DNA of 64,000 bases from Acidobacteriota bacterium (lineage in GTDB: Bacteria > Acidobacteriota > Terriglobia > Bryobacterales > Bryobacteraceae): the NCBI GenBank assembly GCA_025352795.1, contig JANXSF010000087.1, positions 62,001 to 126,000 on the forward strand, given 5' to 3'. Below are positions 23,582 to 31,884 of the stretch, in pieces. The notes under the pieces are model-generated. The model was not told the DNA's origin and searched no databases. It saw only the letters and a program-made list of their open reading frames with translations. Each line of letters begins with the position of its first letter. Within the stretch, counting starts at the first letter, position 1. The translations under genes and the position numbers were made by a program.

Positions 23582-26262
23582 CCGTCAATCTTTATCCCTG
23601 CGTATTTAGCTACTAACTTTTTCAATCCAAAGCCAGGAAAGCTAATAGTAAGTTTAGCATCTTCCCCGTCCCCTTCTTGACGTAATACAACACCCGATCC
23701 GTATTTAGCATGTTGGATGGATTTTCCTACAATAGAACTCTTCTTTGGTGACGCCGTCTGACGTGCCGCATATTGCGCCGAACCCAAGTTGGAAACCGGC
23801 GTCGCTGGTGGACTCAATGGCTTTGAAACAGGCGGTTGCACCTGCGCGGGCCGGGCAGGAGTTGCCCACGGCATGGCCTGATTTTCAGCACGCACCGGTA
23901 CAACCGGCACCGGCTTCGAATTTGGAAGAAACGGCGCCTCCCACGGTGGCCGCTGACTTTCAGACTTCGCCAAAGGAATCCGCGTAACTAATTTCGGAGC
24001 TGTTGGCTTAGGAACCGATGGCAGCTCAAAATCGGCAAACATGGATTGTTGCCGCGGAACTGGCGGAGGCAATGCTTCGGGTGCTCGGGGAATCGGCTGA
24101 GGCAACATGGGTGTCGCCGCTTTTACTGGCACCGCATCGCGACCGGCATCGGGCTTTGGTTGCGTCGGCGGCCACTGCTTGGGCGTGATCCCACGATCCG
24201 TAAAAAACTGATTGATGTTGTCCAGTGAATTGTACGTTTTGCCGTTGTACAAACTCTTCTTCACCGACTCCCGCACTTCACTGCGCTCAACCGATAAGTC
24301 TACCCCTGCATAGCGCTGTGCACCGGCACCTAAATTGGTGATCAAAGTCCGCGGCAACTCACTCAAAAACCTTGAAGGGATGGTTGGTTCGCTAGGTCCG
24401 CCACCAAACTTACGACGGAACCGAGCCCAGCTTAACGTCAATTTCTTTTCCGCCCTGGTCAAGCCTACATAGCACAGCCGCCGTTCCTCTTCCATCTGGT
24501 TGGAATCCTGTAAGGACCGGCTATGAGGAAACAATCCTTCTTCTAGGCCGGCAATGAACACCGCAGGAAATTCCAAGCCCTTGGCATTGTGCATGGTCAA
24601 CAGACTGACCTGTGCACCTTCATCAATATCATCGGCACCGGCCACCAATGCCGCATGATCCAGAAAATCGGAAACTGTCTCACCACGTTCAGCCGCTTCC
24701 GCTGCCGCGTTCAGCAGTTCGTTTAGATTTTCCTTACGCGCTTCGGATTCTGGAGTCCGCTCGGCTTCCAGCATTTTTGCATAGCCGGAACGGTCAATAA
24801 TTGTCGCTAAAAGGCGGTCTATTGGCGTGGTTTGTGCCAATTCGTGCAACTCTTGGAGCATTTTTACGAACGAACCAAGGGAAGATTCCGCTCGCGGACC
24901 CAGTTGCCGCGTTTCAAGCAGCTTCTGAACCGCCTTCCAAACACTGATTCCCTGCTCCAAGGCATACTTTTCCACCTGATCCATGGTGGATTTACCAATG
25001 CCGCGGGCAGGCGTATTTACGATCCGCTGCAAAGATATCGTGTCGTCCGGGGTGGACGTGGCTTTCAAGTAAGACAGAATGTCTTTCACTTCTGCTCGCT
25101 GATAAAAGCTGAACCCACCCACCACAATATATTTGCGATTGTAGCGGCGCAACGCTTCTTCAATTTGCCGCGATTGGGAATTGGTTCGATACAAAACGGC
25201 AACGCGCCATTTCGGCTCATCGAAGAGGATTTTTTCAATGGCATCGGCTATAAACAGAGCTTCGTTTTCGCCATCCAACGATTCATACACTACAATTTTT
25301 TCCCCAGCGCCTTCATCCGTCCAAAGCTTTTTACCCTTGCGTTGGGTATTGTTTTCAACCACCGCTGTTGCTGCTTCCAAAATATTCTGAGTGGACCGAT
25401 AGTTCTGCTCCAACCGAACCACTTTGGCACCGGCGTAATCATTTTCGAAGTCCAAAATGTTGCGGATATCGGCACCACGCCAACCGTAAATCGATTGATC
25501 CTCATCACCCACAACCACCACGTTCTGGTGTTCACTGGTCAGCAGCCGCATCATCTCATACTGGCTGCGATTCGTATCCTGGTATTCGTCAATCATCAGA
25601 TATCGAATCATCCGATTGTAGGTAGATCGTAAATCCCCATCGTGTTTCAACAGCCGGACAGCTTCGTTCAAAAGATCGTCAAAATCCAAGGCATTGGCCT
25701 GACGTAAACGCGATTCGTACTGTTCGTATACCACTGCCAGCCGCTGCATTTTAGGATCGCTGGCTTGCTTGTACCAATCTTGCGGAGTGGTTTGAGAATT
25801 TTTTGCCTGGCTGATACGAGACAGCGCGGCGCGATACTTCATGAACGTTTCGTCCAGTCCGATAGCCTTGAAGATCGACCGCACCAGGGAAAGCTGATCA
25901 TCATCGTCGTAAATGTTGAAGGTGCGGGTGAAGTTGGGACGGATATCGGCCAACCGGTCGCCATCACGTCGCAACATACGCACTGAAAAGGAATGGAAAG
26001 TAGAAACCCTGGGCACTCTTTGCGGACTGGTTTCCCCAAGAATCTTCGCTACACGGTTGCGCATTTCTTCAGTGGCTTTATTGGTGAAGGTTACCGCAAG
26101 AATCGATTGCGGATTGACGCCATGGGCGCGAATCAGGTGGCCCATGCGATGGGTAATCACCCGGGTTTTGCCACTGCCAGCGCCGGCCAGAATCAGAAGC
26201 GGGCCTTCTACGTGTGCTGCCGCTTCCCTTTGTTGGGGGTTAAGACCTTGCAAAAAGTCCAT
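23578..26262 (-). CDS. UvrD/PcrA-type DNA helicase
   Basis: 894 residues, longer than typical PcrA (about 730) owing to a Pro-rich stretch between the helicase core and the tail (about 680-830). Superfamily 1A motifs: AGAGSGKT (Walker A, about 28-35), DEYQDTN (motif II), VVGDEDQSIYGWRGA (motif III), LEQNYRST (motif IV), LLTMHNAKGLEFPAVFIAG (motif V) and CYVGLTRAEK (motif VI). The tail GKSIQHAKYGSGVVL...KKLVAKYAGIKI is the UvrD/PcrA C-terminal module that contacts RNA polymerase in homologs. Roles: nucleotide excision repair and replication restart. Its promoter (26315-26342) overlaps the palindrome at 26340-26364. Confidence 0.95.
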   Translation of the reverse strand: MDFLQGLNPQQREAAAHVEGPLLILAGAGSGKTRVITHRMGHLIRAHGVNPQSILAVTFTNKATEEMRNRVAKILGETSPQRVPRVSTFHSFSVRMLRRDGDRLADIRPNFTRTFNIYDDDDQLSLVRSIFKAIGLDETFMKYRAALSRISQAKNSQTTPQDWYKQASDPKMQRLAVVYEQYESRLRQANALDFDDLLNEAVRLLKHDGDLRSTYNRMIRYLMIDEYQDTNRSQYEMMRLLTSEHQNVVVVGDEDQSIYGWRGADIRNILDFENDYAGAKVVRLEQNYRSTQNILEAATAVVENNTQRKGKKLWTDEGAGEKIVVYESLDGENEALFIADAIEKILFDEPKWRVAVLYRTNSQSRQIEEALRRYNRKYIVVGGFSFYQRAEVKDILSYLKATSTPDDTISLQRIVNTPARGIGKSTMDQVEKYALEQGISVWKAVQKLLETRQLGPRAESSLGSFVKMLQELHELAQTTPIDRLLATIIDRSGYAKMLEAERTPESEARKENLNELLNAAAEAAERGETVSDFLDHAALVAGADDIDEGAQVSLLTMHNAKGLEFPAVFIAGLEEGLFPHSRSLQDSNQMEEERRLCYVGLTRAEKKLTLSWARFRRKFGGGPSEPTIPSRFLSELPRTLITNLGAGAQRYAGVDLSVERSEVRESVKKSLYNGKTYNSLDNINQFFTDRGITPKQWPPTQPKPDAGRDAVPVKAATPMLPQPIPRAPEALPPPVPRQQSMFADFELPSVPKPTAPKLVTRIPLAKSESQRPPWEAPFLPNSKPVPVVPVRAENQAMPWATPARPAQVQPPVSKPLSPPATPVSNLGSAQYAARQTASPKKSSIVGKSIQHAKYGSGVVLRQEGDGEDAKLTISFPGFGLKKLVAKYAGIKIDG

Positions 26263-26314
26263 GGAATGAAGAAGATTCTTATTTTAACACAGGGTCTACT
26301 GCGCAGGGGTGTAA

Positions 26315-26342
26315 ATATTATCACCCTCTTAATTGTTATCAA
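26315..26342 (-). promoter_or_regulatory. Predicted sigma-70-like promoter of uvrD
   Basis: Read on the minus strand: -35 TTGATA (26342-26337), 16-bp spacer, -10 TAATAT (26320-26315), giving a start about 50 nt before the uvrD ATG. The -35 box overlaps the left edge of the palindrome at 26340. Confidence 0.6.
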
Positions 26343-26364
26343 TTACCTTAGCTTAAGGTAATTG
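26340..26364. promoter_or_regulatory. Perfect 11-bp palindrome between divergent promoters (operator candidate)
   Basis: CAATTACCTTA and TAAGGTAATTG are separated by GCT. It overlaps the -35 of the uvrD promoter on one side and the -35 of the 63-residue gene on the other, so a dimeric regulator bound here could block both. It lies beside a DNA-repair helicase gene, which makes an SOS-type repressor one possibility, but the sequence does not match a LexA box I know. Confidence 0.65.
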
Positions 26365-26390
26365 CCTTAATGTACCGGTACCACTATAAC
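26362..26390 (+). promoter_or_regulatory. Predicted promoter of a leaderless small gene
   Basis: -35 TTGCCT (26362-26367), 17-bp spacer, -10 TATAAC (26385-26390). The ATG at 26397 lies 7 bp after the -10, at the expected transcription start, so the mRNA would be leaderless. A GTACCGGTAC palindrome sits in the spacer. Confidence 0.65.
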
Positions 26391-26396
26391 TAGTCT

Positions 26397-26588
26397 ATGG
26401 CCTCGAAAGACCCTTTTTACAGCGCAATGGAAGGCAAGAGTGTCGACCAAAAGCTGCAATTTTTGTACCACCGCCGACAGGCACTAGATAACCTCATTCG
26501 TTCCCTGGAATCGGAACGACGCAAGTACGCAAGCGGTGAAGGTAAGGTCTCTGAGAAGAGTTCCTTTTGGCCTACCGTTGCTGCTTGA
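26397..26588 (+). CDS. 63-residue conserved-looking small protein, leaderless mRNA
   Basis: Sequence begins MASKDPFYSAMEGKSVDQKL and contains FLYHRRQALDNLIRSLESERRKYASG, a charged amphipathic helix; no signal peptide or Cys. No ribosome-binding site precedes the ATG, in line with the promoter position. Codon use and a well-formed promoter support a real gene. It is divergent from uvrD and convergent with the REC-XRE regulator (14-bp gap). Function unknown; coiled-coil dimerisation is possible. Confidence 0.65.
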   Translation: MASKDPFYSAMEGKSVDQKLQFLYHRRQALDNLIRSLESERRKYASGEGKVSEKSSFWPTVAA

Positions 26589-26602
26589 AGGTATTCTTGC
26601 AA

Positions 26603-27235
26603 TCAAAAATCGATGGAAGCCAGTAGATCACTTGGCTTCCTGTCAAAAGCCTTGCAAATGGCCAGCATACTTTCCATGCTGGGCAAGTGCGCTCCACGTT
26701 CAATGGAGCTGATTTGAGATACGCTCAATTTTGTAAACGCGGCAACGTCCTTTAAAGACCAGTCGCGTTCTACACGAAGCACCTTTATGCGGTGCCCCAA
26801 CCGTTCCCGTAAACGGTCTTGGGCAGTTTTGCCAAGTCCGAACGCTTCAATGGCATTTTTCAAAGTTTGGCGTAATTGTGCCAATGAAAAAGGCTTGGCG
26901 AGGTAGTCGAACACCTTCATTTTAAAGGTGGCTCGCATATCTTCCAGCGACGGATAGCCGGTGACGATGATCACACAAAGGCCTGGCCAACGGGCAAATA
27001 GCTGCTCCAGCACCTTTTCCCCACGAAACTCACCCATATTCATGTCGAGAAGGACAATGTCAGGAAGACTTTGTTCATTGTGCAAAAACAAGTCGTCGGG
27101 GTGGGCAAAGGGGTACGTGGTGTAGCCTCCTTCGGTGTTCAGCACATCCTCAATGTAGGAACGGAAATCCGCATCATCATCAAGAATGGCAATTTCTACA
27201 AGATCCGTTAACTGTTCCGTCGCAGCTTCTTTCAT
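26603..27235 (-). CDS. Response regulator with C-terminal XRE-type helix-turn-helix
   Basis: 210 residues. Receiver domain about 12-130 with acidic DDDAD at 19-23, phospho-acceptor Asp64 (IVLLDMNMGE), Thr/Ser switch in IIVTGYPS and Lys114 (YLAKPFS). A Cro/C1-type HTH domain follows (about 143-205, LRVERDWSLKDVAAFTKLSVSQISSIERGAHLPSMESMLAICKAF as landmarks LSVSQISSIERG). Receiver domains fused to XRE HTH rather than OmpR, NarL or Fis domains are uncommon. No histidine kinase is adjacent. It lies 30 bp downstream of a lipoprotein gene on the same strand and may be cotranscribed. Confidence 0.9.
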   Translation of the reverse strand: MKEAATEQLTDLVEIAILDDDADFRSYIEDVLNTEGGYTTYPFAHPDDLFLHNEQSLPDIVLLDMNMGEFRGEKVLEQLFARWPGLCVIIVTGYPSLEDMRATFKMKVFDYLAKPFSLAQLRQTLKNAIEAFGLGKTAQDRLRERLGHRIKVLRVERDWSLKDVAAFTKLSVSQISSIERGAHLPSMESMLAICKAFDRKPSDLLASIDF

Positions 27236-27265
27236 TAGGACTACTTCCAGTGTAAGGGTTAATGC

Positions 27266-27667
27266 TTAGTGGGTGGCAGCCTTTACTTCTTCCTTCACCT
27301 TTTGTCCGACAGCCTTGGCTCCGGAAACTGTCCTATCGGCAGCTTTTTCCACCATTTGACCAGCCTTGTCCGCCATGTGACCTGCTTTATCAGCCGCCTT
27401 CTCTGCCATGTTGCCAGCCTTATCGGCCATGTCTCCGGCTTTGTCAACAGCCTTTCCGGCCATGTCCCCGGCCTTGTCAGCAGCTTTTCCGGCCATGTCT
27501 CCGGCCTTTTCGGCCACTTTTTCTGCGCCTTCGGCTAGTTTGACAGCTTGATCCGCCACTTTTCCGGCAGCATTTTCGGCTTTATCGGCCACTTTTTCGG
27601 CGGTACTGCAACCGATAAAGGAAACCAAACCGAGGGTCAAAACGAATGCGGATTGTGTGAATTTCAT
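27266..27667 (-). CDS. Alanine/lysine-rich repeat lipoprotein (LEA-like)
   Basis: 133 residues. Signal peptide with lipobox FIGC (Cys20), then repeats of an 11-residue unit such as AEKAGDMAGKA, ADKAGDMAGKA, VDKAGDMADKA, AEKAADKAGHM. The pattern gives an amphipathic coil resembling late-embryogenesis-abundant or apolipoprotein-like stress proteins and also murein-type lipoproteins. The DNA is a corresponding imperfect 33-bp repeat array. Probably an envelope stress or spacer lipoprotein; this is inference. It precedes the REC-XRE gene by 30 bp. Confidence 0.8.
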   Translation of the reverse strand: MKFTQSAFVLTLGLVSFIGCSTAEKVADKAENAAGKVADQAVKLAEGAEKVAEKAGDMAGKAADKAGDMAGKAVDKAGDMADKAGNMAEKAADKAGHMADKAGQMVEKAADRTVSGAKAVGQKVKEEVKAATH

Positions 27668-27695
27668 AGCAGGATTTTACCATACAGAAAGCTAT

Positions 27696-28076
27696 TTATT
27701 CTCGATTCTCATATTGCATGGCCCCCACATGATTGCTCTCAGTATCGTGGAAATAAACCAAACTCCCCACCGTCGGGATTTGAGCCTTAGCCATTACGAT
27801 TGTGCCTCCGTTCAGTTCAATGGCACGAATCGTTTCGTCAATATTACTTACTCCAATTGTGCATTCAAACCCTTTCATCCCTGTCCCGGTCAACGGTTGA
27901 TGCCGTTTGTGCATCAAGCCTCCTACGCCAGGATTTTCAGCGTCACCGGTTGTGATCAGGTAGAAATCTGGGGGGCCCCACGGTTCAAACTTCCATCCAA
28001 ACGTCTTTTCATAGAAGGCACGGGCACGCGCCACATCGTCGACATGAATCGCAAATCGGGAAACGTTATTTGGCAT
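27696..28076 (-). CDS. VOC superfamily (glyoxalase/bleomycin resistance-like) protein
   Basis: 126 residues from ATG 28076 (MPNNVSRFAIHVDDVARARAFYEKTFGWKFEPW). Two beta-alpha-beta-beta-beta modules are visible, the second at CTIGVSNIDETIRAIELNGGTIVMAK. Metal ligands may be His13, Glu residues and the C-terminal HDTESNHVGAMQY. Substrate unknown. A Met 7 codons upstream is in frame but less fitting. It is divergent from the aminotransferase gene with a short shared promoter region. Confidence 0.88.
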   Translation of the reverse strand: MPNNVSRFAIHVDDVARARAFYEKTFGWKFEPWGPPDFYLITTGDAENPGVGGLMHKRHQPLTGTGMKGFECTIGVSNIDETIRAIELNGGTIVMAKAQIPTVGSLVYFHDTESNHVGAMQYENRE

Positions 28077-28111
28077 GCCAATGAGTATACAAAACAACGA
28101 TTGCGTGCCAA

Positions 28112-28140
28112 TGGTAAAATCTAATTTTCCCGGAAAATTA
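28112..28140 (+). promoter_or_regulatory. Extended -10 promoter and palindrome over the aminotransferase start
   Basis: TGGTAAAAT (28112-28120) is an extended -10 box. Just downstream, TAATTTTCC-C-GGAAAATTA (28122-28140) is a perfect 9-bp palindrome spanning the expected transcription start; its last A is the A of the ATG. No -35 or ribosome-binding site is visible. The palindrome may be a repressor site, or a hairpin that hides the start codon. Confidence 0.55.
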
Positions 28141-29348
28141 TGACCTCTTCTATTTTCGCTGCCGTGGAGATGGCACCACGTGACCCGATTCTTGGCCTAA
28201 CCGAAGGCTTCAACGCCGATACTCGCCCATCTAAAGTGAACCTTGGTGTGGGAGTTTATTGCGATGACACTGGAAAAATCCCATTGCTGGGTGCCGTCCG
28301 TGCTGCGGAAAAGACCAGACTGGAAGCCGCACCGGCCCGTGGGTACCAGCCTATTGATGGCTTAGTTGCATACAATCAAGCGGTTCAGAACCTGGTATTC
28401 GGTCAAGAATCGGCTCTTGTTGCTGAAGGCCGCGTGCTGACCATTGAAGCCCTGGGTGGGACAGGCGCGCTGAAAGTTGGCGCCGATTACTTGCGTCGAC
28501 TGCTACCCACTTCCAAACTGTATATCAGCGACCCAAGTTGGGAAAATCATCGGGCACTGTTTGAGACTGCCGGATTCACGGTTGAGAACTACCCCTATTA
28601 CGATGCAGCCACGCGGGGAGTCGATTTCGAAGGCATGAAATCTTTTCTGAACGCCTTGCCCGCCAGCAGCATTGTAGTCTTGCATGCTTGCTGCCACAAC
28701 CCCACTGGTGCCGATCTCACAACGGACCAATGGAGTGAAGTGGTGGCGATTACGAAGGAACGGAACTTGGTGCCATTCATCGACATGGCCTACCAGGGGT
28801 TTGCCGATGGGATTGAAGCCGATGGCAGCGCCGTCAAACAATTTACCGAAGCAGGCATGCAGTTCCTGGTATCGAGTTCGTTTTCCAAATCATTTTCTTT
28901 GTATGGGGAACGTGTCGGAGCGCTGTCCATTGTCACGGCTAGTAAGGAAGAAAGCGGCCGAGTGCTATCGCAAATCAAGCGGGTGATTCGCACCAACTAT
29001 TCCAACCCACCCACTCATGGAGGGGCCATTGTGGCAGCAGTGCTTGCTAGCGTTGAACTCCGTAAACTTTGGGAAGCTGAATTAAGTGTCATGCGGGATC
29101 GGATTCGGGCGATGCGCACGGGTCTGGTGGAAGAGTTGAAGGCGAAAGGCGTGACTCAGGATTTTTCATTTGTAGCAAAGCAACGCGGTATGTTTTCCTA
29201 TACCGGGCTGACAGTGGCGCAAGTGGATACGCTGCGCAACGACTTTGGCATTTACGCGGTGAGTACCGGTCGCATTTGCCTGGCCGCCCTGAATTCAAGG
29301 AATCTGAGTTATGTCGCCGAGGCCATGGCAAAGGTACTTCAAGGTTAG
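28140..29348 (+). CDS. Aspartate/aromatic amino acid aminotransferase (class I)
   Basis: 402 residues, full length for AspC/TyrB. Starts MTSSIFAAVEMAPRDPILGLTEGFNADTRPSKVNLGVGVY (typical opening LGLTE...NLGVGVY). PLP-binding Lys250 lies in SSSFSKSFSLYGERVGAL; HACCHNPTGADLT is the aldimine-loop motif and the C-terminal GRICLAALN holds the substrate Arg. It transfers amino groups between aspartate or aromatic amino acids and 2-oxoglutarate; substrate preference is not decidable by eye. Start abuts a palindrome with no ribosome-binding site. Confidence 0.95.
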   Translation: MTSSIFAAVEMAPRDPILGLTEGFNADTRPSKVNLGVGVYCDDTGKIPLLGAVRAAEKTRLEAAPARGYQPIDGLVAYNQAVQNLVFGQESALVAEGRVLTIEALGGTGALKVGADYLRRLLPTSKLYISDPSWENHRALFETAGFTVENYPYYDAATRGVDFEGMKSFLNALPASSIVVLHACCHNPTGADLTTDQWSEVVAITKERNLVPFIDMAYQGFADGIEADGSAVKQFTEAGMQFLVSSSFSKSFSLYGERVGALSIVTASKEESGRVLSQIKRVIRTNYSNPPTHGGAIVAAVLASVELRKLWEAELSVMRDRIRAMRTGLVEELKAKGVTQDFSFVAKQRGMFSYTGLTVAQVDTLRNDFGIYAVSTGRICLAALNSRNLSYVAEAMAKVLQG

Positions 29349-29371
29349 TGGGATAGGCATGCTTGCCTGTT
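29348..29371 (+). repeat. REP-like element, left member
   Basis: GTGGGATAGGCATGCTTGCC followed by TGTT begins at the last base of the aminotransferase stop. Its imperfect inverted partner lies at 29446-29468. Elements of the type GTGGG(A/G)CAGGC...GCCTGCC occur in multiple intergenic copies in related soil bacteria; here the similarity between the two members is about two thirds. Confidence 0.4.
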
Positions 29372-29422
29372 CAGCATGTAGTTTTTCCAATTTCAGAAGC
29401 TTCCCAGGCACTCGAAGGTATG

Positions 29423-29443
29423 AAAAAAGCCCGCCAGGCGGGC
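29423..29443 (-). terminator. Intrinsic terminator for the sialidase-like gene
   Basis: GCCCGCC-A-GGCGGGC is a perfect 7-bp stem; read on the minus strand it is followed by TTTTTT. It lies about 130 bp after the stop of the sialidase-like gene and also stands between that gene and the convergent aminotransferase. Confidence 0.75.
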
Positions 29444-29445
29444 TT

Positions 29446-29468
29446 GGCAGGCTGAATGCCTGCCTCAC
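29446..29468 (-). repeat. REP-like element, right member
   Basis: GGCAGGCTGAATGCCTGCCT followed by CAC is itself nearly palindromic (GGCAGGC...GCCTGCC) and is an inverted relative of the element at 29348-29371. Confidence 0.4.
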
Positions 29469-29574
29469 AAACTCAACTCCCAGTTCTAGGGAAAGTTCGT
29501 GGGTTTCGTTGATTATTTTCACACTACTGAAAAGGGTACCTGGCGGCAAATCGCGTCTTCCGATTCGCGAACCC

Positions 29575-31803
29575 CTAAGGCTGCTGCACCCATTGCCAAT
29601 TGAACCTGGCGTGCTTAATCGTCTTGCGCTCCTCTCCCGCTTTGGGATCATTGTTGAAAACGCTGTACGTTACATGAATCGTTCCATCAGCCGCTTGAAT
29701 CGCTGAAGGATAGTGGAACGACCCCGACCCCACTGCTCCCAGTTCCAAATGCTTTTGCCATTTCCACGTCTTGCCTTCGTCCGTCGATACGCGCACCAGC
29801 AGGGAATGTCGTCCACGTTCTGTATCGTTGCCCACCATCACCCAGTACCCTTCCCTGGTTTGAATCGTCTCCACACTGGAACCAGGATTCGGTAAATCCG
29901 TATCCACCGTCGGCGTCCAGGTCAATCCCTGATCCTTTGATTCACTTCGATGGACGCGTTGTGGCGGTGGTCCGTTATCGCGCATATAGGCGACCAGGTC
30001 TCCGTTGGTTTTGCGCAATACCGCAGGCTGAATGTTGCCGTCGCCAACAATCGGCTCGCTGGCCAACCAGGTGTCACCACCATCGTCACTGATGCCCATC
30101 AATGACATTGAGTACCCGTCAGAATAAAGCGGCACTAGCATACGCCCGGTGGGCAATTCCACTGGATGTGTGCGCGTAAACCAACCCAGTCGGCTGAACT
30201 GTTCGTCCTTCGCCAGTTCCAATAACTTCTTTGCTTTAGGACTGTCATTTTTGCCCAACCACTGCTCTACACGCAGCCCCATATTCTTAGGAGCCAGCAG
30301 AAGATTGTCCGACCTATGCCAAACCGGTGGACCGTCGGACTGCATGTAGTCTGCGGATAGCTTGAACTTCATCAGTGCCGATTCCCACTTGTGCGCCAGG
30401 ATCACCGGCCAAAATAACCACAACCGGGTGCGCTTATCAACGTATAAAACTGGATTGGTATCAGGATAGTTTGGAGTGTCCGCCAACAGAAATGGTTTGG
30501 TCCAAACCCCTGTAGAACGGGGCTTCCGCGATGCCATGATCACCACATCATCAGCCGTGCGCTCGCCTGATCCATGAAACCAGCAAGCCAGCAAATCACC
30601 ATTTGGCAACTCTACAATTGACGAAGAATGATTGTGCCAATGCTCCATCGGAAAAATACTTTCGCTTTGCAGCATGGGTGCCGTCGTATAGTTCGATGCA
30701 GGCACATCCCATATGGTTGACCCGATGAAACGCTCTTTATCGGGGGCGTCGTTGTAATAGTAAACGGTGAGCATGCGGCCATCGGGGCGCTGCACCGTCC
30801 GAGTGTAGCCCAGGTCCCAGGTGGCGGCGTCTGATCGCAGAACAATTTCCTCACCCCAATGAGTACCAGCATCGTCCGATACGCGGGCACGAATGCCAAA
30901 AGGTGCCTTGCGAAACCCATAAGTGACCACCAGCCGACCGTCGCGCAGCTTCACCAGCATCGGCGGATTGCCGCCAATTTCATTCGCCACACGATTCACT
31001 TTGTACCAACTGGAGCCGTTGTCATCGCTGCGAAATGAATCTATGAAATCGCGATAACGGACCAGGGTCAGAATAGAATTTGTGGATAGGCGCACGGACG
31101 ATGGCATGATGGCATAGTCATTGCCTTCAGGTTCCGGAGTCACCCAGGAAAGCTGTTTCCAGGTGCGGCCCCCATCAATTGTTCGGGCACACAATACGCG
31201 ACCTTCCTTGGAATTTGATTTGGCCGCTGTCAGAAAAATGGTCATGGTGTTGACGCCATCAACAATATAATCTGTGCGGGCGGCAATGCCTTTGGTTCCG
31301 AAATCGGGAAGTAGAAACGGGCCGTTCCAAGTCTTGCCGCGATCATACGAATAGGCAAAGCGCGACGGCCCAACGTGGATGTCTGCCATACGAGCGGTGA
31401 ACGTAAAATTCGGATCCAGAAAATTGATGGCGGTTTTCAATTGTGTCACCGGGTTGCCATCGGATTCCGTTGCCACGCCAGCCTGCTTCAAGCCCGGAGG
31501 AGGCTTCAAGCCTTGGGGCTTTTCAGTGGTCCAGGTGACACCGCCGTCAAGGCTGCGGGCCAGCAGATGCTCGGCGGGCTTATTGAAATCAATGGCGTGA
31601 TTGGTCTCAGAAAATTTGAAATAGCCAGCCTCAAAGCCGACCACCACTTCATTTCCCCAAGACCAAATGTGATGATTGGCGGGCCATCCGCCGTAACGGC
31701 CAGACTGGCGATAGACGGTATGATTTTCAACCGCAGCGGAAAGAGTCAGTAAAGAAAGGATGCCCAGTAGCGGAGCTCTGAGCGAATACGGAAGGCTTGT
31801 CAT
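29575..31803 (-). CDS. Secreted sialidase-like (BNR/Asp-box) protein
   Basis: 742 residues with a signal peptide (LLGILSLLTLSAAVE). At least eight Asp boxes are readable: SLDGGVTW, SYDRGKTW, TIDGGRTW, SDDNGSSW, SDDAGTHW, SDDGGDTW, SKDQGLTW and STDEGKTW, which is enough for two six-bladed propellers; the first about 360 and last about 350 residues look like separate halves. Classical bacterial sialidase uses an Arg triad and Tyr/Glu nucleophile that I cannot assign, so a glycoside hydrolase or lyase acting on another sugar is possible. It stands alone on the minus strand, with its own terminator. Confidence 0.85.
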   Translation of the reverse strand: MTSLPYSLRAPLLGILSLLTLSAAVENHTVYRQSGRYGGWPANHHIWSWGNEVVVGFEAGYFKFSETNHAIDFNKPAEHLLARSLDGGVTWTTEKPQGLKPPPGLKQAGVATESDGNPVTQLKTAINFLDPNFTFTARMADIHVGPSRFAYSYDRGKTWNGPFLLPDFGTKGIAARTDYIVDGVNTMTIFLTAAKSNSKEGRVLCARTIDGGRTWKQLSWVTPEPEGNDYAIMPSSVRLSTNSILTLVRYRDFIDSFRSDDNGSSWYKVNRVANEIGGNPPMLVKLRDGRLVVTYGFRKAPFGIRARVSDDAGTHWGEEIVLRSDAATWDLGYTRTVQRPDGRMLTVYYYNDAPDKERFIGSTIWDVPASNYTTAPMLQSESIFPMEHWHNHSSSIVELPNGDLLACWFHGSGERTADDVVIMASRKPRSTGVWTKPFLLADTPNYPDTNPVLYVDKRTRLWLFWPVILAHKWESALMKFKLSADYMQSDGPPVWHRSDNLLLAPKNMGLRVEQWLGKNDSPKAKKLLELAKDEQFSRLGWFTRTHPVELPTGRMLVPLYSDGYSMSLMGISDDGGDTWLASEPIVGDGNIQPAVLRKTNGDLVAYMRDNGPPPQRVHRSESKDQGLTWTPTVDTDLPNPGSSVETIQTREGYWVMVGNDTERGRHSLLVRVSTDEGKTWKWQKHLELGAVGSGSFHYPSAIQAADGTIHVTYSVFNNDPKAGEERKTIKHARFNWQWVQQP

Positions 31804-31884
31804 GCGAATGCAAGTATATCCGATTGCCAGTATATCTACAGTGGGAAAGGCCTCTCTACTTTCGTTCGTTCAACAAAATAGGAA

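Noticed and set aside
24832-25632. 266-codon open frame opposite uvrD
   Set aside because: The uvrD frame has all helicase motifs in this region; the opposite frame has no recognisable domain and arises from codon structure.
27266-27667. Repeat array in the lipoprotein gene as a mobile or CRISPR-like repeat
   Set aside because: The units are in frame, vary in sequence and encode an 11-residue amphipathic pattern, so they are coding repeats.
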